DNA of 64,000 bases from Mesorhizobium sp. WSM3862 (GTDB taxonomy: Bacteria > Pseudomonadota > Alphaproteobacteria > Rhizobiales > Rhizobiaceae), in assembly GCF_002294985.1 (NCBI RefSeq), contig NZ_NSGE01000001.1:372001-436000 (forward strand). The letters are read 5' to 3'. The notes beneath the pieces are model-generated. The model searched no databases. It was not told where the DNA came from and saw only the letters and a program-made list of their open reading frames with translations. This document shows, in pieces, positions 56,845-64,000 of the stretch (its first letter is position 1; every line of letters starts with the position of its first letter). Both the position numbers and the translations under genes were made by a program.

Positions 56845-57010
56845 GACGAGTGCCAATCCGAATGCCGGTCCTTGTCCCGAAAATCGGATCTCCAGGCGAC
56901 GCAGGGTGGGGTCCCACGCTGCCCTATGGTATAGGAGAACCGCAGACGTTTCGACGTCCGAGAGATTGGCAGAATCAATTCACGACTGAAGTTCTGGGAG
57001 GAACCTTGAG

Positions 57011-58675
57011 ATGAGAGTCGATCTTTACGAAAAACTGGTGCGCGCCGGGGCGACCCGCCGCGATTTGCTGAAGGGCGCGGCCAGCATGGCGGCGCTCGCA
57101 GCGGCGTCCGGCACGGGGCTTGGCGCGCTGACCAGGCCGGCGGCTGCCGCCGACGACCTGCGCGCGAAAATCCTGCAGATACCCGGCGTCGGCAAAGGCC
57201 AGCCGACGGACGCCGACTTCCAGAAAGTCGGTGAGCTCTGCCTGGAAGCGACCAAGGCCAACGTCAAGCAAGGCGAGTTCGCCGGTGTCGAGCTCACCTT
57301 CATGGGCCTCAACAACCAGAACCTGCACAACGTGCTGTTCCGCGGCTTCCTGAAGCCGTGGGAGGCCTATACCGGCGCCAAGATCAGCTGGATCGACCTC
57401 GCCCAGGCCGACTACAACGCCCGTCTGCAGCAGTCGATCGCGACCAAAACCGTCGACTTCGACATCATCGAGATGGGTGCGCCCTTCGAGGGCGACGTCT
57501 GCGGCAAGGGCCTCACCTCGGAGATGCCCGACTGGGTCAAGAAGCAGATCGACATGGACGATCTCGTCAACTACCTCAAGCCGCCGGTCGGCACCTGGGA
57601 CGGCAAGCAGTATCGCGTGACCATCGACGGCGATACGCACAACTTCAACTACCGCACCGACGTATTCTCCGATCCCGATCTCGCCAAGGCCTGGAAGGAG
57701 AGCGGCGCGACGACCGAATGGGGCGTGCCCAAGACTTGGCAGGAAGTGCAGGCCGTCACAAAGTTCCTCAAGGGCAAGCAGTTCAAGGGCCAGGACGTCT
57801 ATGGCTATCTCGACGCGCCCAAGCCCTGGGGCGGCTTCGGTTTCTACTTCCTCGGCAGCCGCGCCTCTGCCTATGCCAAGCACCCCGACGACAAGGCCTG
57901 GCTGTTCGACCCGGATACGATGAAGCCGCGCATCAACAACCCGGCTTGGGTGCGGGCCATCCAGGACGTCATCGACGCCCTGCCCTCGGAGCCGCCGGAT
58001 CAGATCAACGCCGATCCGAACACCACCGGCTTCCAGCAGTTCCTTGCCGGCACGGGCTCGATGATCCCCTGGTGGGGCGATATCGGCTCCAACGTCAAGA
58101 CCAACGACTCCTCGGTCATCGGCGACGTCACCGGCTTCTCGATCCTGCCGGGCTCGGACGACGTCTACAATTCGAAGACCGGCAAGTGGGACAAGCTGGC
58201 CAGCGGCCCGAACTATGCGCCGAACTGCGCCTATCTCGGCTGGGGCGTCTACGTCATGGCCCGCGTCGACAGCGACGAGAAGAAGAAGAAGGCGGCGTGG
58301 TCGGCGGCGGCCCATCTCGGCGGCAAGGATCTGTCGCTGTGGTGCGCGGCCTATCCTTCCGGCTTCCAGCCCTACCGCAACTCCCATTTCAACATTCCGG
58401 AATGGGTGGCGGCCGGCTATGACGAGGCCTTCATCACCTCCTATCTGAAGTCGGAGGGCGACTCCTACAACCATCCGAACGCCGCGATCGAGCCGCGCAT
58501 CCCCGGCATCTTCCAGTACTACAGCGCCGCCGAGGACATCCTGGCCAACACCTTCGCCGGCAAGATGAAGGCGCAGGAAGGTGCGGATGCCATCGCCGCC
58601 GCCTGGGAGAAGCTGACCGACCAGATCGGCCGCGAGAACCAAATCAAGCTCTACAAAGCCTCGCTCGGCATGTAG
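57011..58675 (+). CDS. CUT1 sugar-binding protein, large type
   Basis: This 554-residue protein has a Tat signal (ATRRDLLKGAASMAALAAAS, residues 14-33), and a family 1 solute-binding fold: ELTFMGLNNQNLHNVLFRGF, WEAYTGAKISWIDLA, GTWDGKQYRVTIDGD, and GTGSMIPWWGDIG. It is about 100-130 residues longer than typical sugar-binding proteins, with insertions in the C-terminal lobe. It follows GGGAGGAACCTTGAG. The sugar is unknown. Confidence 0.88.
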   Translation: MRVDLYEKLVRAGATRRDLLKGAASMAALAAASGTGLGALTRPAAAADDLRAKILQIPGVGKGQPTDADFQKVGELCLEATKANVKQGEFAGVELTFMGLNNQNLHNVLFRGFLKPWEAYTGAKISWIDLAQADYNARLQQSIATKTVDFDIIEMGAPFEGDVCGKGLTSEMPDWVKKQIDMDDLVNYLKPPVGTWDGKQYRVTIDGDTHNFNYRTDVFSDPDLAKAWKESGATTEWGVPKTWQEVQAVTKFLKGKQFKGQDVYGYLDAPKPWGGFGFYFLGSRASAYAKHPDDKAWLFDPDTMKPRINNPAWVRAIQDVIDALPSEPPDQINADPNTTGFQQFLAGTGSMIPWWGDIGSNVKTNDSSVIGDVTGFSILPGSDDVYNSKTGKWDKLASGPNYAPNCAYLGWGVYVMARVDSDEKKKKAAWSAAAHLGGKDLSLWCAAYPSGFQPYRNSHFNIPEWVAAGYDEAFITSYLKSEGDSYNHPNAAIEPRIPGIFQYYSAAEDILANTFAGKMKAQEGADAIAAAWEKLTDQIGRENQIKLYKASLGM

Positions 58676-58757
58676 GCTGTCCCGTGAGAAGTCGCGGCCC
58701 GGCGACCTCGTCGCCGGGCCGCATGTTGACCGGCAATGGCCGGTCATTTGGACTTCC

Positions 58758-58801
58758 AGCAATTCCAGGAAAAGCGTGAAGCGGTTTTCCTCCGGAATTG
58801 C
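58758..58801. repeat. Rhizobial palindromic element between binding protein and permease genes
   Basis: Nested inverted repeats: GCAATTCC (58759-58766) pairs with GGAATTGC (58794-58801), and AGGAAAA with TTTTCCT inside. I recall this GGAAAAGxGTGAAGCGGTTTTCC element as frequent in rhizobia. It ends just before the permease start. Confidence 0.75.
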
Positions 58802-58827
58802 ATCAAAGCAAGGTAGAGGCGAGAGGC

Positions 58828-59949
58828 GTGGCTGAGCAGACTTCAACCGCCAATGCATGGCCGGCTAACTCCGCAGCGATCGATCTGATCCCGCCCGCCC
58901 GCAAGCGCCTCGGCTGGGCCCTGATGATCGCCGCGACGCTCGTGCTGCTGGCGACGATCGTGATGCAGATCCTTTACAAGACTGAGGTCGACACGATCGG
59001 CTTCTATACCTGGCGTCCGGTGGTCTACGCCTATGTGCTGTGGGGCGTGGCGCTCGGCGCCTGGCAAGTGCTGACGCGCGGCGAGGACGGCCAGCGCGCG
59101 CTGTTCCTGCTGCCGGCGCTGCTCTTCACCGTCGCCATGGTGATCTTCCCGACGCTGTTCGGCTTCTATATCGCGCTGACCGACTGGAACCTCAGCTCCT
59201 TCGCTGGCCGCAGGTTCAACGGTCTCGACAATTTCTGGCAGATGCTGGCCGACCCCTACTACCGCAACGCGCTCTTCAACATGGTGCTCTATGTGCTGGC
59301 GGTGCTGGTCGAATATGTCATCGCCTTCGGACTGGCGTTGCTGCTCAACGCGCAGATCCGCGCCAGGAAATTCTTCCGTGTGGTCTTCCTGCTGCCGCTC
59401 ATGCTGTCGCCGGTGGCGGTCTCCTGGATGGTCGGCAAGTCGCTGATGGAATACCGGTTCGGACCGGCATCGACGCTGGCGCGCCATCTCGGCTGGGACA
59501 ATCCCGCCTTCTTCTCCGACCCGATCATCGCGCGCATCTCGATCATGGTGCTCGACGCCTGGACCTTCATTCCGTTCATGATGATCATGCTGCTCGCCGG
59601 CCTGCAAGCGATGTCGCGCGAGGTGATCGAGGCGGCGCGCGTCGACGGCGCGACGACATGGCAGACCTTCTGGCAGGTTACCTTCCCGCTGATGCTGCCG
59701 GTGTCCGTGACGGCGGTGATCCTGCGCATCATCTTCAAGCTGAAGCTCGCCGACATCATCATTACGGTGACGTCCGGCGGGCCGGGCGGCGCCACCGATT
59801 CCGTTTCGAGCTTCATCTACCGCGAATATCGCGACCGTTCGAATGTCGGCTACGGCACCATGCTCGCGATGGTCTATCTGATCATCATCGTCGTGTTCGT
59901 CACCTGGCTGCTGAAGCTCGCCAGTCGCTTCGTGCGCAACGTCAACTGA
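58828..59949 (+). CDS. CUT1 sugar importer permease (MalF-like)
   Basis: This 373-residue permease has about eight helices, two more than the usual six, at the N-terminus (residues about 30-55 and 65-82). The EAA loop is EVIEAARVDGATTWQTFWQVTFP. The GTG at 58828 has GAGG upstream; the in-frame TTG at 58798 falls inside the intergenic repeat and is unlikely. It is paired with the next permease, whose start lies 9 bases after its stop. Confidence 0.88.
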   Translation: MAEQTSTANAWPANSAAIDLIPPARKRLGWALMIAATLVLLATIVMQILYKTEVDTIGFYTWRPVVYAYVLWGVALGAWQVLTRGEDGQRALFLLPALLFTVAMVIFPTLFGFYIALTDWNLSSFAGRRFNGLDNFWQMLADPYYRNALFNMVLYVLAVLVEYVIAFGLALLLNAQIRARKFFRVVFLLPLMLSPVAVSWMVGKSLMEYRFGPASTLARHLGWDNPAFFSDPIIARISIMVLDAWTFIPFMMIMLLAGLQAMSREVIEAARVDGATTWQTFWQVTFPLMLPVSVTAVILRIIFKLKLADIIITVTSGGPGGATDSVSSFIYREYRDRSNVGYGTMLAMVYLIIIVVFVTWLLKLASRFVRNVN

Positions 59950-59957
59950 GCGTCCAT

Positions 59958-60875
59958 ATGAGCGTCCAGACCACCGAATATACCGTTTCCGATATCCGCT
60001 CCCCGGCGGCCTTCCTCGCCAGCCGCGTCTTCATCTATGGCGCCCTGGTGTTCTGGTCCTTCGTCTGCCTGTTCCCGATCTATTGGACGATCACCACTTC
60101 GTTCAAGTCGGCGGTCGATGTCACGCAGGGGCACCTCATCCCCTTCGTCGACTTCCAGCCAGACTGGAAGGGCTGGCGCTCACTCGGGCTGTCGCCGGAT
60201 TCGATCGTCCAGACCTCGACGGTGCGCGACGAGTTCCTGAAACGCTTCATGAACTCGGTCATTACCTCTGTCGGCGCGTCGAGCCTCGCCATCATCATCG
60301 GCAGCCTCGCCGCCTATGGCCTGACCCGATACCGCTACAAGTTCGCCTGGTTCAAGAACGAGGACATCTCCTTCTTCTTCCTCTCGCAGCTGATCCTGCC
60401 GCCGGTGGTGCTGGCGCTGCCCTTCCTGGTGCTTTACCGCGAAGTGGCCCTGCTCGACACCCGCATCGGCCTTGTGCTCCTCTACACGCTGATGGTGCTG
60501 CCGATCGTCATCTGGATCATGCGCGACCAATTCAACTCCATTCCCGTCGAGCTCGAGGAGGCGGCACTCGTCGACGGCCTGTCGATCTGGGGCGCCTTCT
60601 TCCGCATTGTCATGCCGATCGCGCTCCCAGGCATGGTCGCCGCCTTCATCCTGGCGATGGTGCTCTGCTGGAACGAATATTTCTTCGCCGCCCTTCTGAC
60701 GTCGACGGATGCCAAGACCATCCCAGTTATGGTGGCGAGCCAGACCGGCTCGCAAGGTATCAACTGGTGGTCGATGGCAGCCCTGGCGACAGCAGCCATC
60801 ACGCCGCTGGCGATCATCGGCATCGCGCTCGAACGCTATCTGATCATGGGCATGACGGCCGGTTCGGTGAAATAG
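59958..60875 (+). CDS. CUT1 sugar importer permease (MalG-like)
   Basis: This 305-residue permease has six helices and the EAA motif ELEEAALVDGLSIWGAFFRIVMPIALPG. The first periplasmic loop is longer than usual (about residues 50-95). It completes the ABC importer with the genes at 55673-59949. Downstream, the genes turn to the opposite strand. Confidence 0.9.
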   Translation: MSVQTTEYTVSDIRSPAAFLASRVFIYGALVFWSFVCLFPIYWTITTSFKSAVDVTQGHLIPFVDFQPDWKGWRSLGLSPDSIVQTSTVRDEFLKRFMNSVITSVGASSLAIIIGSLAAYGLTRYRYKFAWFKNEDISFFFLSQLILPPVVLALPFLVLYREVALLDTRIGLVLLYTLMVLPIVIWIMRDQFNSIPVELEEAALVDGLSIWGAFFRIVMPIALPGMVAAFILAMVLCWNEYFFAALLTSTDAKTIPVMVASQTGSQGINWWSMAALATAAITPLAIIGIALERYLIMGMTAGSVK

Positions 60876-60905
60876 CCGCCTTCCCCTTCTTGTGGGAGAA
60901 GCGAG

Positions 60906-61649
60906 CTAGGCCCGCAATATCGCCCGCAAATGCTCAAGGATCATCGCCACACCCTTCCGGCCCAGCTCGGCCGAGGCATCCGATGCGCCTTTTGTGTACC
61001 AGCCGGTATTGTCCGCGAAATGACCGGCATCCACCGCTTCGGGACGTAGCGCCAGCATCAGCGATGTCTCGCCGATCCCGGCATGGTCGAATGGATATTT
61101 GCCGGTCATTGCGGCCGGCATCAGCGGGTGCACCTGCACCCAGTTGAAGACGTTCTCGCCCTGGGCATGGCCGGCATAGTAGTCGACCATCTTCTCCGAG
61201 CCCCACCAGCCCTCGCCGCGTTCCTTCTCCAGGAAGCGGAAAATCGCCTGCCGGCCGGCGGTCTTGAAGGCGAGATCGGTCGGCATGCCGGCGACGAAAT
61301 TCTCGGTCTGGTGATGGATGATGGCGTGAATGTTGCGGAAGCCGATGCGCAGCAGGCCATAGAACAATTCCTCCGCAAAGGGCGCCAGCACCGGACCGCC
61401 GACCTGCACCGAGCCGCTGCCTTCCGGCGGCGCCACGGCATAACTCGCCGCGCCATAATAGAAGGGCGGCAGGATGACGATGTCCCGCTCCTTCTCGATA
61501 AGCTCGAGCGTCTTGATGACGGCCAGCGTGTCCATGCCGACCGCCATGTGCTCGCCATGGTATTCGAGCACGCCGAGCGGCAGCGCGACCGGCCAGTTCT
61601 CCTCGATCGCGTTGCGGATCTGGTGCGGCAGCATCAGTTCGTAGCGCAT
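60906..61649 (-). CDS. Creatininase family amidohydrolase-like protein
   Basis: This 247-residue protein has the creatininase metal motif: E29, H31 and H34 in LEYHGEHMAVGMDT with D40, and a late GEGWWGSEKM and HAGIGETSLML. Family members cut cyclic amides or lactone-like rings with zinc/manganese. In this sugar cluster, a ring-opening role is possible but not shown. The ATG follows the SIS gene stop by 2 bases, indicating an operon. Confidence 0.85.
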   Translation of the reverse strand: MRYELMLPHQIRNAIEENWPVALPLGVLEYHGEHMAVGMDTLAVIKTLELIEKERDIVILPPFYYGAASYAVAPPEGSGSVQVGGPVLAPFAEELFYGLLRIGFRNIHAIIHHQTENFVAGMPTDLAFKTAGRQAIFRFLEKERGEGWWGSEKMVDYYAGHAQGENVFNWVQVHPLMPAAMTGKYPFDHAGIGETSLMLALRPEAVDAGHFADNTGWYTKGASDASAELGRKGVAMILEHLRAILRA

Positions 61650-61653
61650 GTCC

Positions 61654-62217
61654 CTACTCCATGTTGGTGTGCCGGGTGCGCATCGTCTCCGGCGTTGCGC
61701 CGGTGAGCGCCTTGAGTTTCAGCACCATCACCTCAAACACCAGGAAAAGCGCTCCCTCGAACAGCGAGCCCATGGGCAGCACCGAGCTTCTGGCGCCTTG
61801 GTCGCTCGCCATGGTCTGGGCCGGAACGAGCAGCGTGAAGTCCGCAAGCTTTGCCGCGCTGCCCGCCGGTTCGGCCGTGAGCAACACCACCTTGGCGCCG
61901 GCCTCCCGGGCCACGCGCATCAAGGTGAGAACGGTGGCGGTCTCGCCCGGTCCGGAACTTGCCAGGAAGACATCGCCCTGGCCGAGGGGCGGCGTGGTCA
62001 TATCGCCGACCACCGAAACCGGCAGGCCGAGATGGAAGAGCCGCATAGCGAAGCCCTTGACCTGCAGCGCTTCGCGGCCGCAGCCATAGACGACGATCTT
62101 GCCAGCGCCGGCGAGCATTGCGCAGGCGGCGTCAACCCGACCGTCATCGATGCGCCCCAACACGGCGCCGAGCTCGCCCAGCGCTGTCGCAAACAACTCC
62201 GATCCGGCTTGCGTCAT
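61654..62217 (-). CDS. SIS domain protein, hexulose-6-phosphate isomerase-like
   Basis: This 187-residue SIS protein has the phosphosugar loop YGCGREALQVKGFAMRLFHLG and a second serine-rich loop ASSGPGETATVL. It is single-domain, like 3-hexulose-6-phosphate isomerase (HxlB), but the Glu/His catalytic residues were not checked. It is first in a two-gene operon with the creatininase-like gene and diverges from the aldo/keto reductase gene across 190 bases. Confidence 0.82.
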   Translation of the reverse strand: MTQAGSELFATALGELGAVLGRIDDGRVDAACAMLAGAGKIVVYGCGREALQVKGFAMRLFHLGLPVSVVGDMTTPPLGQGDVFLASSGPGETATVLTLMRVAREAGAKVVLLTAEPAGSAAKLADFTLLVPAQTMASDQGARSSVLPMGSLFEGALFLVFEVMVLKLKALTGATPETMRTRHTNME

Positions 62218-62404
62218 GGCTGCTCATCCTGTCTGCCGATGCCTTGATAGGCATGCGGCTTTGCGATCGCGTTCGGCGCGAAACACTTGTTTTCGTTCAT
62301 GCTATCACCGCGAAAATTCGTGTCCAACGAGCCTCGGCGCTTTTGCTGTGCCACCGGCGTGCTAGTGTCATGTCAGACAAATCAATCCAGGACATCTTGC
62401 GGAT

Positions 62405-63427
62405 ATGAAGACACGGCATTTCGACCGCATCGGCAATGGCGGCATCACCTTCACCGAGCTTGGTTTCGGCACCGCGCCGCTCGGCAATCTCTACCGCGCT
62501 GTCTCGGACGAGGATGCCAATGCCACGCTGGAGGCGGCCTGGAAGACCGGCTGCCGCTATTTCGATACCGCTCCGCTCTATGGCCTCGGCCTTTCCGAAA
62601 CCCGGCTCAACCCCTTCCTGCGCGGCAAGAAACGCGACGACTATGTGCTGTCGAGCAAGGTCGGCCGCCTCATGCGCGTCTCTGCGCCCGACCAGCGAAC
62701 CGGCATCGGCAAGTTCTTCGACACGCCCTCGCGCCGGGAAGTCTACGACTACAGTTACGACGGCGTGATGCGTTCCTTCGAGGCCTCGCTGGAGCGGCTC
62801 GGCGTCGACCGCATCGACATCCTTTATGTGCACGATGTCGACATCTTCACCCATGGCAGCAAGGAGGCTTCCGACCGGCGCATCGAGGAGTTCATATCTT
62901 CGGGCTATTACGCGCTGCTCGCGCTGCGTGACCAGGGCGTGATCAAGGCCTTCGGAGGCGGTATCAACGAGTGGCAGGTTTGCCAGACGCTCGCCGAGCG
63001 CGGCGATTTCGACCTCTTTCTGCTCGCCGGCCGCTACACGCTGCTCGAGCAGGATGCGCTTGCGAGCTTCCTGCCGCTCTGCGAGCAGCGCGGCATCGGC
63101 ATCGTTCTTGGCGGGCCCTACAATTCCGGCATCCTGGCGACAGGGCCGAAGCCCGGCGCCTTCTACAACTACACAGAGGCGCCAAAAGACGTGCTCGATC
63201 GCGTGGCACGCATCGAGGCGGTCTGCAAGCGCCATGGCGTGCGGCTGATCGAGGCCGCGTTGCAGTTCCCGCTGCGGCACCCTTCCGTCATGTCGGTAAT
63301 ACCCGGCGGCCAACGCCCGGCCGAGGTCGAAAGCAACCGTGCACTGCTCGACGTGAAGATCCCGGCAGCCTTGTGGGCGGATCTCAAGCAAGAAGGCCTG
63401 ATGCGCGCCGACGCGCCTACCGGCTGA
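62405..63427 (+). CDS. Aldo/keto reductase (aldose 1-dehydrogenase-like)
   Basis: This 340-residue TIM-barrel enzyme has the catalytic Asp/Tyr in DTAPLYGLGLSE, Lys in LSSKVGR, and His in ILYVHDVD. It resembles D-threo-aldose or L-fucose dehydrogenases and pyridoxal 4-dehydrogenase, and not the reductive family members. In this cluster, oxidation of an aldose at C1 to a lactone is a plausible first step. The start is the first ATG with conserved N-terminal strand; the ribosome site is weak. Confidence 0.85.
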   Translation: MKTRHFDRIGNGGITFTELGFGTAPLGNLYRAVSDEDANATLEAAWKTGCRYFDTAPLYGLGLSETRLNPFLRGKKRDDYVLSSKVGRLMRVSAPDQRTGIGKFFDTPSRREVYDYSYDGVMRSFEASLERLGVDRIDILYVHDVDIFTHGSKEASDRRIEEFISSGYYALLALRDQGVIKAFGGGINEWQVCQTLAERGDFDLFLLAGRYTLLEQDALASFLPLCEQRGIGIVLGGPYNSGILATGPKPGAFYNYTEAPKDVLDRVARIEAVCKRHGVRLIEAALQFPLRHPSVMSVIPGGQRPAEVESNRALLDVKIPAALWADLKQEGLMRADAPTG

Positions 63428-63466
63428 TACCACACATGTGGCCCTGGCGCGGGTCACAAAAAGGAA

Positions 63467-63486
63467 GAGCCGGGCAAGCCCGGCTC
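63467..63486 (-). terminator. Terminator of hupB
   Basis: A perfect 9-bp stem (GAGCCGGGC with complement, 2-base spacer) is followed on the minus strand by TTCCTTTTTGTG, 25 bases after hupB. Confidence 0.85.
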
Positions 63487-63510
63487 ATCTGATCTTAAAA
63501 ACAAAAGGTC

Positions 63511-63783
63511 TTAGTTGACCGCGTCCTTGAGGCCCTTGCCGGCCGAGAACTTCGGCACGGTGCGCGCCGGAATCTTCACTTCCGCGCCGGTCTGCGGGTT
63601 GCGGCCGGTCGAAGCAGCACGTTTTGACACGGTGAAATTTCCGAAGCCGACAAGCCGGACATCGCCGCCCTTCTTCAGTTCGCCAGTGATCACAGAGAAC
63701 ACCGCATCGACGGCGGACTGCGCATCAGCCTTCGAAATGCTTGCGGAGTCGGCGACGGCGGACACCAGTTCGTTCTTGTTCAT
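63511..63783 (-). CDS. hupB: HU family DNA-binding protein
   Basis: This 90-residue protein is a standard HU: MNKNELVSAVADSASISKADA helices, the beta arm with VGFGNFTVSKRAASTGRNPQTGAEVKIPA, and a final FSAGKGLKDAVN. It bends and compacts DNA as a dimer. The ATG follows GGAAGGGAA. It has its own terminator, and lies after the probable lon end, the order lon-hupB being usual in rhizobia. Confidence 0.97.
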   Translation of the reverse strand: MNKNELVSAVADSASISKADAQSAVDAVFSVITGELKKGGDVRLVGFGNFTVSKRAASTGRNPQTGAEVKIPARTVPKFSAGKGLKDAVN

Positions 63784-63926
63784 AAAAATTCCCTTCCATG
63801 AGAAAACCGGAACTACGACTCATCCGGCAGGAAACGGACTTTAGAAAGAAGCGTTCCGGAACCCAAGCCGAAAACCGCAGAATTCCGGGCTTTTTTCCAC
63901 TTTTTCGGAGATTTTTCACATGAAAA

Positions 63927-63947
63927 AGCCGGGCTGAAAGCCCGGCT
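63927..63947 (-). terminator. Terminator between probable lon and hupB
   Basis: A 9-bp stem (AGCCGGGCT/AGCCCGGCT, 3-base loop) is followed on the minus strand by TTTTTCATG, 32 bases after the stop at 63979. The upstream transcript therefore ends before hupB. Confidence 0.8.
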
Positions 63948-63978
63948 CTCTCTTTGTGCATTGCAACCTTAGAAGAAA

Positions 63979-64000
63979 CTAATGCGCAAGCGACTTGCCG
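63979..64000 (-). CDS. lon: C-terminal codons of a gene beyond the window, probably Lon protease
   Basis: On the minus strand the last codons read GKSLAH then TAG. The frame is open to the window edge. Rhizobial Lon lies directly before hupB and this tail is compatible with it, but seven codons alone cannot prove the call; gene order carries most of the weight. Confidence 0.5.

Noticed and set aside
56975..58858. 627-codon minus-strand frame opposite the sugar-binding protein
   Set aside because: Antisense shadow of a clear Tat-exported binding protein; no domain pattern.

Overview
The window is chromosomal DNA from a GC-rich alphaproteobacterium of the Rhizobiales, most likely Mesorhizobium or a close relative. 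This rests on the proteins I recognise (PurL-BolA-GrxD order, a SufBCDS operon with an upstream cysteine desulfurase, RgsM-like M23 protein, ExoX, Lon-HU order), on rhizobial intergenic palindromes, and on many periplasmic-binding-protein ABC systems. No phage, insertion sequence or CRISPR array was seen.

Positions 1-31000 are mostly housekeeping: the purL end, bolA and grxD, a Bcr/CflA-type MFS exporter, an inositol-monophosphatase-like gene overlapping ttcA, rpsD, murI, trmJ, icd, alaS, recA, psuK-psuG and the suf operon. Into the bolA-grxD pair is placed an opposite-strand two-gene module: a two-domain multicopper oxidase translationally coupled to a ZIP-type metal permease with an extra periplasmic domain. 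The suf operon (cysteine desulfurase-sufB-sufC-sufD-sufS-sufT-sufA) is preceded by a near-perfect Irr-type iron control element.

Positions 31000-40000 hold envelope genes: a PAP2 phosphatase with an ArnT/PMT-like glycosyltransferase, tyrS, a 1136-residue AsmA/YhdP-like protein, bcp, and a membrane-anchored M23 peptidase-like protein.

Positions 40000-50400 hold two compact catabolic/transport operons. The first has an FAD 2-hydroxyacid dehydrogenase, a FadR-type regulator, a VOC protein and an NMT1/TauA-type ABC importer. The second has a ROK regulator, a CUT2 sugar importer and an SDR dehydrogenase. Two tRNA genes (Val-UAC and Asp-GUC) follow, then about 1 kb of decayed DNA with a frameshifted TadG-like remnant.

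Positions 52000-64000 contain an amino-acid-oxidase-like flavoprotein, an exoX-like gene with a very strong leader hairpin, and a 32-codon RiPP-like precursor carrying the YxxPxL leader motif of lasso peptides. Next is a CUT1 sugar-import cluster flanked by ribokinase, RbsD/FucU, creatininase-like, SIS and aldo/keto-reductase genes, with a palindromic LacI-type operator inside its promoter. The window ends with hupB and the last codons of a probable lon gene.

All function calls come from reading motifs and remembered family features; no database search was run.
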